Source of the DNA: Paenibacillus xylanilyticus
GTDB taxonomy: Bacteria > Bacillota > Bacilli > Paenibacillales > Paenibacillaceae
DNA: 64,000 bases
Assembly: GCF_009664365.1 (NCBI RefSeq)
Contig: NZ_CP044310.1
Coordinates: forward strand, 1,003,001-1,067,000
Direction: 5' to 3'
Shown: positions 18,190 to 28,047 of the stretch, piece by piece
How positions within the stretch are numbered: position 1 is the stretch's first letter
Layout of the letters: each line of letters starts with the position of its first letter
Translations under genes and position numbers: made by a program
Notes under the pieces: model-generated
The model's database searches: none
Told to the model about the DNA's origin: nothing
The model's input: only the letters and a program-made list of their open reading frames with translations

Positions 18190-19101
18190 TCAACTTTTCA
18201 AATAATCCAGCTCGATCGCCTGTCTGAACTTCTGGGCAAATCGTTCGGCGGCAACTGCAACCTCCTTGGACTCGGTCTGTACGAAGCCGATTTGCATCTT
18301 GGGCTGATCAATGGAGGCAATCTCCACCATTTTCACAAGACCTTCTTTCCACAATGTGTTCTGGTAGAAAGAGAAGTCGTGGCCGATGCTGGCTGCTATA
18401 TTGTTTCTAAGCACCGTGTTGATCGCTTCCGAATTGTTGGTCTTGAAGAGGATGGACAATGCTCCATAATCGTATGTGAAATCCTTGATGAAATCTTCTA
18501 TGAAGCCATCGCGGTAAAGCGCGAGGGGATGTTCCTTCAGTTGATCCGGCGTCACTCGGTTCAGCTTGGCCAGATCAGACTGGTGATGCGTGCCTACAAC
18601 CAGTTTGCCGGAATACATGGGGCTGAAATGCAGTCCGTCAAACTCACGCAGCTGTTTCGTGTAGATGGCAATGAAACCAAGGTGTGCCTTGTTGTTCCGG
18701 ATATCTTCGATAATCTCCATCGAACCTTTCTCTTCAATGGAAATGTTCAGTAGGGGATGCTCCCGTTTCATATCGGCAGTGGTCTGGACAAGGTAGTGCA
18801 TGACACTGGGAAAAGTCGCTACATGCAGGTCGCCTGTCAGGCAGGATGCTTCCACATTCAGCGATTTCAATTCATCAACCCGCTGCAAAATGTCCAGTGC
18901 CTTGGCAATAAACTGTTTGCCTTCCGATGTAGGGTGGGTCCCCTGACGGGAACGTTCGAACAGGACCAGGCCAAGCTCCTTTTCCAGACGATGTATGGAC
19001 TGACTGATGGCCGATTGGGTAACGTGAAGGTGCTCCGAAGCGGCGGAGAACGATTGGGTTTTGGCAATTTCAACGACATATTCAAGCTGTTCCAGATTCA
19101 T
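18190..19101 (-). CDS. LysR-family transcriptional regulator
   Basis: A 303-residue regulator. Residues 1-60 form the winged helix-turn-helix (SFSAASEHLHVTQSAISQSI), and the rest is a periplasmic-binding-protein-like effector domain. It is divergent from the butanediol dehydrogenase gene, with an inverted repeat of LysR type between them. The arrangement suggests that it controls that gene and itself. AlsR-like control of overflow metabolism is a reasonable guess, not shown. Confidence 0.9.
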   Translation of the reverse strand: MNLEQLEYVVEIAKTQSFSAASEHLHVTQSAISQSIHRLEKELGLVLFERSRQGTHPTSEGKQFIAKALDILQRVDELKSLNVEASCLTGDLHVATFPSVMHYLVQTTADMKREHPLLNISIEEKGSMEIIEDIRNNKAHLGFIAIYTKQLREFDGLHFSPMYSGKLVVGTHHQSDLAKLNRVTPDQLKEHPLALYRDGFIEDFIKDFTYDYGALSILFKTNNSEAINTVLRNNIAASIGHDFSFYQNTLWKEGLVKMVEIASIDQPKMQIGFVQTESKEVAVAAERFAQKFRQAIELDYLKS

Positions 19102-19130
19102 AGGTTCATCTCCGTTCTAACATTACTGCT

Positions 19131-19186
19131 ACTAATATTAACATTAGTATCTATAAATATGAATAATAAGTGAACGGCGATATAAT
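19131..19186 (+). promoter_or_regulatory. LysR-type operator and promoter of the butanediol dehydrogenase gene
   Basis: A perfect inverted repeat ACTAAT-N6-ATTAGT at 19131-19148 fits the T-N11-A LysR consensus. A TATAAT -10 box lies at 19181-19186 with no good -35, as is usual for activator-dependent promoters. The repeat centre lies roughly 50 bases upstream of the predicted start point. Confidence 0.6.
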
Positions 19187-19232
19187 ACATAGATAAGCTA
19201 TTTATAAGCTCAATAAAAGGGGATGGATTTTC

Positions 19233-20275
19233 ATGAAAGCAGCAGTATGGTACGGCCATAAAGATGTTCGAGTGGAAGAACGTGAAGTTCCGGTCGCTGG
19301 ATCCGGACAAGTCAAAATTAAAGTGGAATATGCGGGGATCTGCGGCAGTGACTTGCATGCTTATCATCATGGTGTAGGAATTCAGGAAGGTGAGAATCAT
19401 CCGCTCTCAGGTCAGCAGGCACCATTAACATTGGGCCATGAGTTCGCGGAACAGTTAGTGAATTGGGAAGTGATGTAAGCGGTATCAACATAGGAGACCG
19501 TGTTGTGGTGGAGCCATTGTATCATTGCGGTAAATGCGAATACTGTATCCAGGGCCGCTATAATCAGTGTACCGAATTCGGATTTGTAGGTTTGAATGGG
19601 GATGGTGGTTTTGCCGAGTATGTTGTTGTTGAAGCATATATGGTGCACCCATTGCCAGACAAGGTTTCTTTTGAAGAAGGAGCACTTGTTGAGCCTACAG
19701 CGGTAGCCTTCCATGCTGTTCGCCACAGCAAGCTGAAAGTGGGACAGAAGGTAGCCGTGTATGGTGCAGGCCCAATTGGACTGCTGACCATTCTATCTGC
19801 AAAAGCGGCAGGAGCTTCCACGATCTATGCGGTTGACGTATTCGAGGAACGCCTGAACCTGGCAGCTAAACTGGGAGCCATTCCGGTGAACAGTGCCAAA
19901 GTGAATGCAACGGAAGTCATCCTGGAGCAATCTGGCGGAATTGATGTCGCCTATGAAGCAGCAGGTGTGCAACCTACGATGGATAGTGCTGTAGCGGTAG
20001 TCAAAAAAGGCGGAGAAGTGGTTGTTATTGCAGCCATCCCTAACCCACTGCAGGTAAACTTCTTCGATCTTCTGGTGAAGGAAGCGAATCTGACGGCCAC
20101 ACTGGCATATCGCCACATTTTCCCTGAAGTCATCTCCCTTATTGCTGAAGGAGCACTCGATGTGAAACAGGTTATCACGAAGAAAATCAAACTGGATAAC
20201 ATCGTGGAAGAAGGACTGGAACTGCTGATGAGCGACAAGAGTCATGCAAAAATTTTGGTAGAGATCGGCGGTTAA
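19233..20275 (+). pseudogene. bdhA: Zinc-dependent 2,3-butanediol dehydrogenase gene with a single-base frameshift
   Basis: A medium-chain dehydrogenase that would interconvert acetoin and 2,3-butanediol. The first frame gives CGICGSDLHAYHHG and TLGHEF, then fails after GCGG at 19449. Restoring one G gives AGTVSELGSDVSGINIGDRV, and the second frame carries on through the structural zinc cluster CGKCEYC, the Rossmann motif GAGPIGLL and a normal end. The repaired protein would be about 347 residues, the length of Bacillus BdhA. The downstream part (from 19463) retains no catalytic zinc site. It may be a true mutation or an assembly error in a GG run. Confidence 0.87.
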
Positions 20276-20316
20276 TAAGCAGTATTACATTGCCGCATCT
20301 TCCAATAGTAAATAGT

Positions 20317-20345
20317 AAAGGCCACTCGGATGAGTGGCCTTTTTT
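20317..20345 (+). terminator. Rho-independent terminator after the dehydrogenase gene
   Basis: An 11-bp stem AAAGGCCACTC / GAGTGGCCTTT with a 4-base loop, then a T run. Confidence 0.92.
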
Positions 20346-20420
20346 CATCTTTATCACTTCAATTGAACTGAAGTTTTATAACTTACGCTTAATTCCATGT
20401 ACTCCCGCTTGAAACATAGG

Positions 20421-20933
20421 TCATGAATCGTAACGATAACAGATGGCGTTGCCGCCGCTGCTGCGTGTACTGAATTCTTCATCCTCCACAAAGCCAAAAC
20501 GTTCATATAAACGGATGGCATTCGTCATCTGCCCGCCCGTGAACAGATACACCGTATTTTTGCCCATGTCCTTGGCGGATGCAACACACTGACGAAGGAG
20601 CTCCCGGGCAATACCGTGACCCCGCCACGCAGGATCCACGCCAAGCAGGCGAATGAATGGATAATCAATCGGGAGCTCAAAATTGGGATAGGCATTGTGT
20701 GCGGTTTCGAACAATTGCACGGTCCCCACAATCTGGTCGTCCACTTTGGCGACCCACAATTGTGTGAGGTAGGGATTATCCAGTGATTCCTCGATGTCTT
20801 TCACATAGGCTTCCCAACGTTGTTGATCCTGAAAGGTATCCTTGTACTCTGCATAACTTGCAATGAGGATATCTACGATCCCTTTATGATTAGCTTCTGA
20901 AGCGGGTTGAATCGTGACTGCCGTTGTCGTCAT
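20421..20933 (-). CDS. GNAT N-acetyltransferase
   Basis: A 170-residue acetyltransferase with the acetyl-CoA loop VDPAWRGHGIARELL and the terminal AIRLYERFGFVEDEEF. It starts behind AAGGAGA. The substrate is unknown and no operon partner is seen; its 3' end faces the dehydrogenase terminator. Confidence 0.88.
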   Translation of the reverse strand: MTTTAVTIQPASEANHKGIVDILIASYAEYKDTFQDQQRWEAYVKDIEESLDNPYLTQLWVAKVDDQIVGTVQLFETAHNAYPNFELPIDYPFIRLLGVDPAWRGHGIARELLRQCVASAKDMGKNTVYLFTGGQMTNAIRLYERFGFVEDEEFSTRSSGGNAICYRYDS

Positions 20934-21092
20934 TTCAATTTCTCCTTCTGAAATGGGGTGGATGAAATACAGTTATTTCACATCTTAACACAACTAAATT
21001 TATCGGAATAATCAAAATATTCTATAGAATACGCACGAATTTCTATGAGTCAGTCTATGCGATAATCTTATGTTTTCATACTCATCCATCGA

Positions 21093-21860
21093 TCATAAAC
21101 GATTGAGCTGAGTGGAGTACAGGTTATTCCGATATTCGGTTGGTGTACTGCCTTCGTACTGCTTGAACATGCGCAGGAACAGTTTATAATCCGAGAATCC
21201 GCATTGTCCGGCTATTTCCTTAACACTGGCATTGGTATTGAGCAGCAGCTGTTTGGCCCGGTTAATCCGCTCCGTAAGGATGTAGGCTTTCAGCCCGATG
21301 CCTTTCTCGCGTTTCACCATTTTGGAGATATAGTCCTTGTTAAAATTAAAATGCTCCGCAATCTTGCCTACCGTAATATCGGTATGGAGATGAATACCAA
21401 CCCACTTGCAGATATGGTCAACAACCGCATTATGAGGGCGGTAACCAGCCTCCGTATTGCGTTCCAATTCTTTTAACAGAAGGAGAAGTGCTGCATTTGC
21501 CTCTTCGGTGGAGAAGGATGAGACATGCAGCAGCTGCTTGAACAGCTGATTGGCCGTGGAGGGTACCGGAATAGTCGCATGTGTGGGATAACGATCGAAT
21601 CCTTCTGCCAGGGTGTCATAGTGAACCCAATAAAAGCTGACAGGAGCATCGCTGTCTTGATATCCGTAATGGGTATGGCCGGCTCTCAGAAACAACAGAT
21701 CATTGGCGCGAACCACGTAATGCCGCTCCTCCTCCGCAATGTACATTTCTCCCTCCAGCATCAAAATGATCTCATGCACAGGCATGATCCGTTTCATATG
21801 TGTCCAATTGCCTTCCGTGATGAACTTGCCGCACAGATAAAATTCGAGTGGCTTCTGCAT
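21093..21860 (-). CDS. AraC-family transcriptional regulator
   Basis: A 255-residue regulator. An N-terminal cupin-like sensor (MPVHEIILMLEGEMYI, about residues 20-90) precedes two helix-turn-helix motifs near the C-terminus (about 160-250: VGKIAEHFNFNKDYISKMVK, then VKEIAGQCGFSDYKLFLRMF). It is divergent from the GH127-type gene 200 bases away and probably controls it in response to a sugar. Confidence 0.9.
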   Translation of the reverse strand: MQKPLEFYLCGKFITEGNWTHMKRIMPVHEIILMLEGEMYIAEEERHYVVRANDLLFLRAGHTHYGYQDSDAPVSFYWVHYDTLAEGFDRYPTHATIPVPSTANQLFKQLLHVSSFSTEEANAALLLLLKELERNTEAGYRPHNAVVDHICKWVGIHLHTDITVGKIAEHFNFNKDYISKMVKREKGIGLKAYILTERINRAKQLLLNTNASVKEIAGQCGFSDYKLFLRMFKQYEGSTPTEYRNNLYSTQLNRL

Positions 21861-22062
21861 AAGACGGATTTATCCACCTTTTCTTGGATTATGAGTCTGA
21901 TGTAGTTGTATTTTATTTGATAATATGTGGATATTCAAGGGTTTGTATGAATTGGGAATTGAGGAGCAGCTGGTGGGTAGAACGGATTTTACCCTCTCGT
22001 ATGGTGCCAGAAAGATATCAGGAACCATAACATTCTGTACATAATGAGGAGGAGCATAGGTC

Positions 22063-24384
22063 ATGATCGAAACGAAACGGGGATTTTTGGGGCCGGAGCA
22101 CGTGCAGCTATTAAACGGGGTTTTCCAAACGTCTCAGGAGGTCGGGGAACGTTACCTGTTATCACTGGATATTGATCGGTTTCTGGCTCCGTGTTATGAA
22201 GCGCACGGGTTAACGGCGAAGAAGGAACGGTATGCCGGCTGGGAGGCACGGACGATCAGTGGACATTCCCTGGGGCACTATATGTCTGCCCTGGCTGTAA
22301 CTTATCAGGCGACAGGTAATGAGACGCTCAAACAAACATTGGAATATGCCGTCACCGAACTGGCAGGAATTCAACAGACAACAGGCAGTGGATATATTGG
22401 TGGTTTGACGGAGGAAGCTTTCCGCATCGCATTTCGGGCAGAGCATATTGGCGGGTTCAACATCGGCGAATACTGGGTTCCGTGGTACAGTGTGCACAAA
22501 ATTTATCGTGGTCTTCTTGATGCTTACAAGCTCACAGGCAATCAGCTCGCCCAGGATGTCGTTATCCGGTTCGCTGATTGGGCTGTGACAGGCATGAGTG
22601 CGATGACAGAGGAACAGGTACAGACGATGCTCCAGTGTGAGCATGGCGGCATGAATGAAGTATTCGCTCAATTGTATGGCATCACGGGTAACCGCGTATA
22701 TCTCGATACGGCCAACCGTTTCACCCACCAGATGATCCTTGAGCCGTTGGAGCAGAAGCGCGATGACCTTCAGGGCAAACATGCAAATACCCAAATTCCG
22801 AAAGTGATCGGCGCAGCCGAGATTTACAATCAGGATCATTCCCATGAGAGCTATCGGACAGCGGCGGAGTTCTTCTGGGACACAACGATTCATCACCGCT
22901 CCTATGTGTTTGGTGCCACGAGCATATCAGAACATTATGAAGCGAAGGGCATGGAAAGTCTCGGCATCAAAACCGGGGAGAGCTGCTGTACCCACAACAT
23001 GATGCATCTGACGAAGCAGCTGTTTGCCTGGAACCCGGACAGTGCTTATATGGACTATTATGAGAACGCGATCTACAATCACATCCTGGGCACACAGGAC
23101 CCTGACACAGGTAACAAAACGTATTTTGCCTCAACCCTTCAGGGCCATTACAAAATCTACGGTACACACGATACCGCATGGTGGTGCTGCACAGGCTCAG
23201 GCATGGAGAACCCGGGCAAATATGCCGAGGCCATCTATTTCGAAGATGAACAGGATCTGTATGTGAACCTCTATATCGCATCCGGGCTGGACTGGACGTC
23301 ACAAGGGCTATCCCTGAAGCTTGAAACCGACTTTCCTTATTCGGAAAAGGTAATCCTGACGATTACCGGAGGCCATGCCTCGGCCAATCTAAGACTACGC
23401 GTGCCCTCCTGGCTGCAGGAGCCAATGACGGCAACCGTCAATGGGGATTCGGCTCATCCGTATACACGGATGGAAGCCGGCTATCTCTCCATCCAGCGCA
23501 CATGGTCCGCCGGGGATGTCGTGACCATCACTTTGCCAATGTCACTGAGCAGATACACGTCCAGGGATGATACCCACAAAGTCGCCTTCCTGTATGGACC
23601 CATTGTGCTCGCAGGCGCACTGGGAAGCGAAGGGCTGCCGGAGGATACCATTGTGGATGAGACCGCGCTAAATCCGAAGACAGCACCCGTGCCAGTGATT
23701 TGGACGGAGCAGGAGGATGTCCGGAAATGGATCAAGGTAGTGGATAAAGGGACGTTAACCTTTGAGCTAAGCGAGGATGTGACGTCTACGGGTGAAGCCG
23801 TGAAGCTGATTCCGTTCTACGATGTGCATCATGAGTTTTATACGGTCTATTGGCCGTTCAACGATGAAGGCGATGCACTGGAGAAGGAACTGAATGCGAT
23901 TACGATCGACAGGGTGCAGCCAGACGGTCAGCAGGACGAGATCGGGCATCATCTGGATAGCAACTGCCGAGCAGAGCAGCATAATGGTTCCTACACGGAT
24001 AGCCGTAACAGGCTGCATATGTGGCGCGAAGCCTTTGGTGTCAGCGGAGCCTATTTTAGTTACCGGCTGGCGGTAGATGGTTCCGGTACCAATGTTTTGT
24101 GCGTTGGCTACTGGGGAGGGGATCATTCACCATTTGAACGGGAAGGGACGAGGTATGAGAGAATATTCAACCTGGTGGTGGATGGAACCGTAGTTGGCGA
24201 GCAGCGAATCCACCTGAACAAGATTGGTGAAGTGTTCTATGCGATCTATGATATTCCTCAGGCTGTTACCTCCGGTAAGGCGAGTGTGACAGTTACGTTC
24301 CAGGCCATTGGTGATCATGGGTGCGCAGGAAAAGTCGTAGAGGTGCGGACAACCCGAAGCAAGCCAAACTTTGCGATCTCATAA
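22063..24384 (+). CDS. GH127/GH146-type (DUF1680) beta-L-arabinofuranosidase-like enzyme
   Basis: A 773-residue cytoplasmic glycosidase-like protein (no signal peptide) with an (alpha/alpha)6 barrel and C-terminal beta domains. The zinc and catalytic residues of this superfamily are visible: GESC (Glu306, Cys308) and the vicinal pair in WWCCTGSG (Cys375 and Cys376), where one cysteine is the nucleophile in characterised members. SGHSLGHYMSAL is the N-terminal signature. It starts behind AGGAGGAG. It would release L-arabinofuranose from oligosaccharides; the exact linkage is unknown. The divergent AraC regulator fits sugar induction. Confidence 0.88.
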   Translation: MIETKRGFLGPEHVQLLNGVFQTSQEVGERYLLSLDIDRFLAPCYEAHGLTAKKERYAGWEARTISGHSLGHYMSALAVTYQATGNETLKQTLEYAVTELAGIQQTTGSGYIGGLTEEAFRIAFRAEHIGGFNIGEYWVPWYSVHKIYRGLLDAYKLTGNQLAQDVVIRFADWAVTGMSAMTEEQVQTMLQCEHGGMNEVFAQLYGITGNRVYLDTANRFTHQMILEPLEQKRDDLQGKHANTQIPKVIGAAEIYNQDHSHESYRTAAEFFWDTTIHHRSYVFGATSISEHYEAKGMESLGIKTGESCCTHNMMHLTKQLFAWNPDSAYMDYYENAIYNHILGTQDPDTGNKTYFASTLQGHYKIYGTHDTAWWCCTGSGMENPGKYAEAIYFEDEQDLYVNLYIASGLDWTSQGLSLKLETDFPYSEKVILTITGGHASANLRLRVPSWLQEPMTATVNGDSAHPYTRMEAGYLSIQRTWSAGDVVTITLPMSLSRYTSRDDTHKVAFLYGPIVLAGALGSEGLPEDTIVDETALNPKTAPVPVIWTEQEDVRKWIKVVDKGTLTFELSEDVTSTGEAVKLIPFYDVHHEFYTVYWPFNDEGDALEKELNAITIDRVQPDGQQDEIGHHLDSNCRAEQHNGSYTDSRNRLHMWREAFGVSGAYFSYRLAVDGSGTNVLCVGYWGGDHSPFEREGTRYERIFNLVVDGTVVGEQRIHLNKIGEVFYAIYDIPQAVTSGKASVTVTFQAIGDHGCAGKVVEVRTTRSKPNFAIS

Positions 24385-24462
24385 ACAGGCAGAGCATGGA
24401 AATCAGCCAACACAATGGTATAATGAGGACAAAGTCGATTAGGGATCAGGGAGGTTGAATGT

Positions 24463-25029
24463 GTGGCAAAACCGGATGACAAAGGCATCTATAACTTTCA
24501 GGATTGGCTGACCTGGGAAGGAGCCTGGGAACTCATTAACGGCAAGGCCTACAATATGTCCCCGGCACCGACCTCCATACACCAGTTTATCGTGGGCGAG
24601 CTGCATTTCTCCTTGCGAACTTTTTTACAGAACCAAAAATGCTACGTGTTTGTTGCACCGTTTGATGTGTTTTTTAGCGAAAATGAACAATACGATACAC
24701 CTGACCATGTTGTACAACCGGATCTGTCTGTCATATGTTCCAAAGACCAAATCTCCAAAAATGGCTGTCACGGTGCACCGTCTTTAATTATAGAAGTGCT
24801 ATCTCCTTCAACAGCCCTGAAGGACTTTAATGAGAAGTTTAATTTGTATCAGAAATATGGTGTGAATGAATATTGGATTGTCGATCCTGGCAACCAGACG
24901 ATACATGTATATACGCTAGAGGACGGAAGCTATCAAGATCGCAGGCTGTATACGGAAGAGCAGATGATTCAATCTAAGCAGTTCCCGGAACTCGCAATAC
25001 CCTTTCATCAGCTGTTCAGGTTGGAATAG
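24463..25029 (+). CDS. Uma2-family (DUF820) restriction-endonuclease-fold protein
   Basis: A 188-residue protein starting with GTG behind AGGGAGGT. It has the Uma2 pattern: WELINGKAYNMSPAP, VVQPDLSVIC (Asp of the PD motif), APSLIIEVLSPST (the E-x-x equivalent) and KYGVNEYWIVDP. The fold is that of PD-(D/E)XK nucleases, but activity and role are not established; such genes are abundant in cyanobacteria and Paenibacillus. It is a single gene ending at a terminator. Confidence 0.9.
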   Translation: MAKPDDKGIYNFQDWLTWEGAWELINGKAYNMSPAPTSIHQFIVGELHFSLRTFLQNQKCYVFVAPFDVFFSENEQYDTPDHVVQPDLSVICSKDQISKNGCHGAPSLIIEVLSPSTALKDFNEKFNLYQKYGVNEYWIVDPGNQTIHVYTLEDGSYQDRRLYTEEQMIQSKQFPELAIPFHQLFRLE

Positions 25030-25042
25030 AATTAATTGTAAG

Positions 25043-25336
25043 TTACTCCGGTGCCCTGTGCCCGGAGTATTTTTGTTGCTTTCTCCGGCTCGTCCTATAT
25101 AAAAAATGACACGTAACCTCCTGATTCCACGTATTACCTGTAAATCTTTCTTTTTCCGTTAACGGATATTTTCGTTTGTCTCCTCCGTCGTAAATCGGTT
25201 CAATAGTGAGCCCGTCAAAAATCCGTCCACATGTCCCTGTATCGATGAAATGGGATAAGCTAGCGTCACGTATATTAGGAATATCCATATTCATCGACCG
25301 AATCAGGGCTGCATCATGTACAATAAGTGATATACG
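25043..25336 (-). pseudogene. Possible gene remnant in the gap before the XpaC-like gene
   Basis: The minus strand is open for about 98 codons and reads like protein (SLIVHDAALIRSMNMDIP, then HFIDTGTCGRIFDGLTIEP), but there is no ribosome binding site, the candidate ATG lies well inside the frame, and its 3' end runs over the Uma2 terminator. I do not recognise it. Nothing else is visible in 25076-25380 except the AGGAGGT-like site for the next gene. Confidence 0.25.
25045..25075 (+). terminator. Rho-independent terminator after the Uma2 gene
   Basis: A 7-bp stem ACTCCGG / CCGGAGT and a 10-base loop precede ATTTTT. Confidence 0.8.
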
Positions 25337-25397
25337 CTAGTGGGAAATATCGACAATTGGACCATCATATAGCGAGAAAGGAGGTCAGCGGATTACG

Positions 25398-26129
25398 ATG
25401 ATCAAATACATAAAATGGCTGGGCCTGATCTTCGGCGTTGTTGTCATCAATATTCTGTTATTTTCACCAGGCTTCATCGGGCTTGGCTTCGGTGGTGGAG
25501 CCTTGTCCACTGCACTGTCCGTCACCCTGCTGTTCGGAAGTGTGATGGCCCTGTTTTACGGAAGTTACACCCTGTTGTTCAAACAGCCTGTAGTCTTGCC
25601 GGTTAAGCAGATCGAGACGCATGAAGATTACGTAGAAGCTTTATCCTTTTACAGACGAATTAAAGTGCTGGAGGAAGATATTACGTTGGGATTGTCCCAA
25701 TTGAGCCGGATGAAGAAAAAGAAAGAGACGCTCCTGAACGTGCTGAACCAGCGGTTCGATCCGGGGGAGCTGAGTTATAAGAAATTTGCCTCCGTCACGC
25801 TTGAAGTGGAGAAGCTGCTGTATCTCAACATTCGAAGCGTGCTGAACAGACTCCATGTGTTCGATGAAGCCGAATACGCCGCCTTGATGAAATCCAAATC
25901 CTCCAAGATTCCACCCAAATTAGTTCAGGAAAAGACCAAAGTGTATAACGACTATCTATCCTATGTAAAAGACTCGCTCCATACGAATGAAGAAATACTG
26001 CTCAAACTTGACCAGCTGCTGCTGGAAATATCACGCCTGGACAGCTTTGAAGCCGGGGATATTGAACAGATGCCCTGTATGCAGGACATTGATCAGTTAA
26101 TCAAGCACACCAAATTATACAGACAGTGA
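25398..26129 (+). CDS. XpaC-like membrane protein
   Basis: A 243-residue protein with two N-terminal membrane segments (about residues 7-27 and 38-60, separated by a glycine-rich turn) and a long helical cytoplasmic part. The membrane-plus-helical layout and the linkage to TelA resemble XpaC next to YaaN in Bacillus subtilis; sequence similarity to XpaC cannot be verified here. It lies behind AAAGGAGGT and 12 bases before the SBP-VWA gene, so the two are one operon. Confidence 0.6.
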   Translation: MIKYIKWLGLIFGVVVINILLFSPGFIGLGFGGGALSTALSVTLLFGSVMALFYGSYTLLFKQPVVLPVKQIETHEDYVEALSFYRRIKVLEEDITLGLSQLSRMKKKKETLLNVLNQRFDPGELSYKKFASVTLEVEKLLYLNIRSVLNRLHVFDEAEYAALMKSKSSKIPPKLVQEKTKVYNDYLSYVKDSLHTNEEILLKLDQLLLEISRLDSFEAGDIEQMPCMQDIDQLIKHTKLYRQ

Positions 26130-26141
26130 GGGGTTGCATTT

Positions 26142-27830
26142 ATGGCGAAGAAGGGGAAGTTTTTTCTCATATCGATTGTGATGCTGGTGCTCGTGTTCGG
26201 ATTGGTCTATGCAGGAATTACATTGACATCGAATTTCGGCAAATCCAGTACACAGGTGACAACAGAGAATGCAGGCAAAGAATTAGGTAAGTTGTATGCG
26301 GACATTGCGCCAGCAACAGCTGAACCCGTGAAGGGACAGATTGATCTGGATCCGGTTGATGTGGCAGAATCCCTGCCGGACATTTCCAAGTTCCCGATTA
26401 CCGTTGAGAATACGACGAATGAGTATGTCGAGATTTTCTCTTCCATTGAGAAGTCAGGCACCGGTGCTGACGGCTGGTTGACCGAGGTCAGTGAAGAATT
26501 CAACAAGGCTAACATTACGGTGGGTGGTCAACCGGTATCGGTAAAAATCCGGAATATTGCTTCCGGTACGGCAGCCGATTACATCAAGTCTGGCAAATAC
26601 GTGCCTGATGCATATACACCTTCCAATGAACTGTGGGGCGAGATGGTTGCTGCAAGCGGTGTGAAGACCGAAAAGGTATCCGATAGACTCGTGGGCAACG
26701 TGCCCGGAATCGTAATCTCCAAAGCCAAGTATGATTCACTCGTTGACACCTACGGCTCCGTCAACGTCAAAACGGTCACTGAAGCGATTGCCAATAATGA
26801 ACTCGCAATGGGGTATACCGACCCGTTTGCCAGCTCCACAGGGCTTAACTTTCTTGTGACGGCACTGAACACGTACGACAGCTCCAATCCGCTGGGGGAG
26901 AAAGCGATTGAAGGCTTCGAGAAGTTCCAGGCTAATGTGCCATTTACGGCTTCTACAACCATTCAGATGCGTGAAGCTGCGAAGTCGGGCCGATTGGATG
27001 CCTTTGTCCTTGAATACCAGACATACGTCAACACCGCAGACCTGAAGAGCGGATATGTCTTTACCCCGTTTGGTGTAAGACATGACAGTCCGCTGTATGC
27101 CCTGGGGCAGCTGCCGCAGAACAAACAGGAAATCATCCGGAAATTCGCTGAATTCGTTACTCAGGATAAGTACCAGAAGTCGGCGGAAGAGTTCGGATTT
27201 AACGGTTTGCAGGATTACAAGTCCGAGCTGGCAACCGTCGATGGAGGTACTCTATTATCTGCTCAGAAGGTATGGAAAGAGAAAAAGAACGGAAGTAAAC
27301 CGATCGCTGCTGTATTCGTTACGGACGTATCCGGAAGCATGGATGGGGAACCGCTGAACCGGTTGAAGGAATCCCTTCGTAAAGGTCAGAAATATCTTGG
27401 TACTGACAATAGCATTGGCCTCGTTTCTTATTCCAGCAGCGTAACCGTGAACCTGCCGATTGCCAAGTATGATACCAACCAGCAGTCCATGTTTGTCGGG
27501 TCTGTGGATAGCTTGCAAGCAGGCGGCGGTACAGCAACTTTTGACGGAATCGTGGTAGCCATGAAGATGCTGGAGGACTATATGGCGGCTGATCCGAACG
27601 TGAAACCGCTGATTTTTGTCCTGAGTGATGGAGAGACCAATGAAGGACATACACTGAAAGATATACGTGAACTGGTCGAGACCTACCAAGTGCCGATCTA
27701 TACGATCGGATACAACGCCGACATCAAAGCCTTGGAGAGCATCTCCAGCATTAACGAAGCTGCCAGCATCAACGCCGATACAGATGATGTCGTGTACAAG
27801 ATCGGAAACCTGTTTAACGTCCAAATGTAA
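26142..27830 (+). CDS. Membrane-anchored solute-binding-like protein with VWA domain
   Basis: A 562-residue protein with an N-terminal signal anchor (about 7-28), an extracellular solute-binding-protein-like domain (about 85-370) and a C-terminal von Willebrand A domain (about 387-560). The metal-site residues of the VWA domain are intact: DVSGSMDG near 394, GGGTATFDG and LSDGETNEG. Such proteins assemble metal-dependent complexes at the cell surface. It is the middle gene of the XpaC-like / VWA / TelA set. A hairpin separates it from telA. Confidence 0.85.
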   Translation: MAKKGKFFLISIVMLVLVFGLVYAGITLTSNFGKSSTQVTTENAGKELGKLYADIAPATAEPVKGQIDLDPVDVAESLPDISKFPITVENTTNEYVEIFSSIEKSGTGADGWLTEVSEEFNKANITVGGQPVSVKIRNIASGTAADYIKSGKYVPDAYTPSNELWGEMVAASGVKTEKVSDRLVGNVPGIVISKAKYDSLVDTYGSVNVKTVTEAIANNELAMGYTDPFASSTGLNFLVTALNTYDSSNPLGEKAIEGFEKFQANVPFTASTTIQMREAAKSGRLDAFVLEYQTYVNTADLKSGYVFTPFGVRHDSPLYALGQLPQNKQEIIRKFAEFVTQDKYQKSAEEFGFNGLQDYKSELATVDGGTLLSAQKVWKEKKNGSKPIAAVFVTDVSGSMDGEPLNRLKESLRKGQKYLGTDNSIGLVSYSSSVTVNLPIAKYDTNQQSMFVGSVDSLQAGGGTATFDGIVVAMKMLEDYMAADPNVKPLIFVLSDGETNEGHTLKDIRELVETYQVPIYTIGYNADIKALESISSINEAASINADTDDVVYKIGNLFNVQM

Positions 27831-27910
27831 ATAGTTCTATTAAAATGAATTTCAAATTTACACGAAAACGGAGAGAGCAGAACCAATCTGGAAAAGCGGG
27901 GCGTTCGCCT

Positions 27911-27961
27911 TTATCCCCGGATTTATACCTTTATAAGAAAGATAAAGAAATCCGGGGATAA
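27911..27961 (+). repeat. Long intergenic hairpin between the VWA and telA genes
   Basis: Perfect 14-bp arms TTATCCCCGGATTT / AAATCCGGGGATAA enclose a second short stem CTTTAT / ATAAAG. No T tract follows. It could adjust relative expression by partial termination or mRNA processing, or be an extragenic palindrome. Confidence 0.75.
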
Positions 27962-28047
27962 CAGCGATTGGAAGATGGTGCTGCACTCGAAGTGAACTAG
28001 TGTAAGTTACATTATTTATATAGCTTGTAATTTAAGGGGGAGTTCGG

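Noticed and set aside
19440-19490. Programmed frameshift in the butanediol dehydrogenase gene
   Set aside because: There is no slippery heptamer, no downstream structure, and the family is normally encoded in one frame; a one-base deletion explains it.
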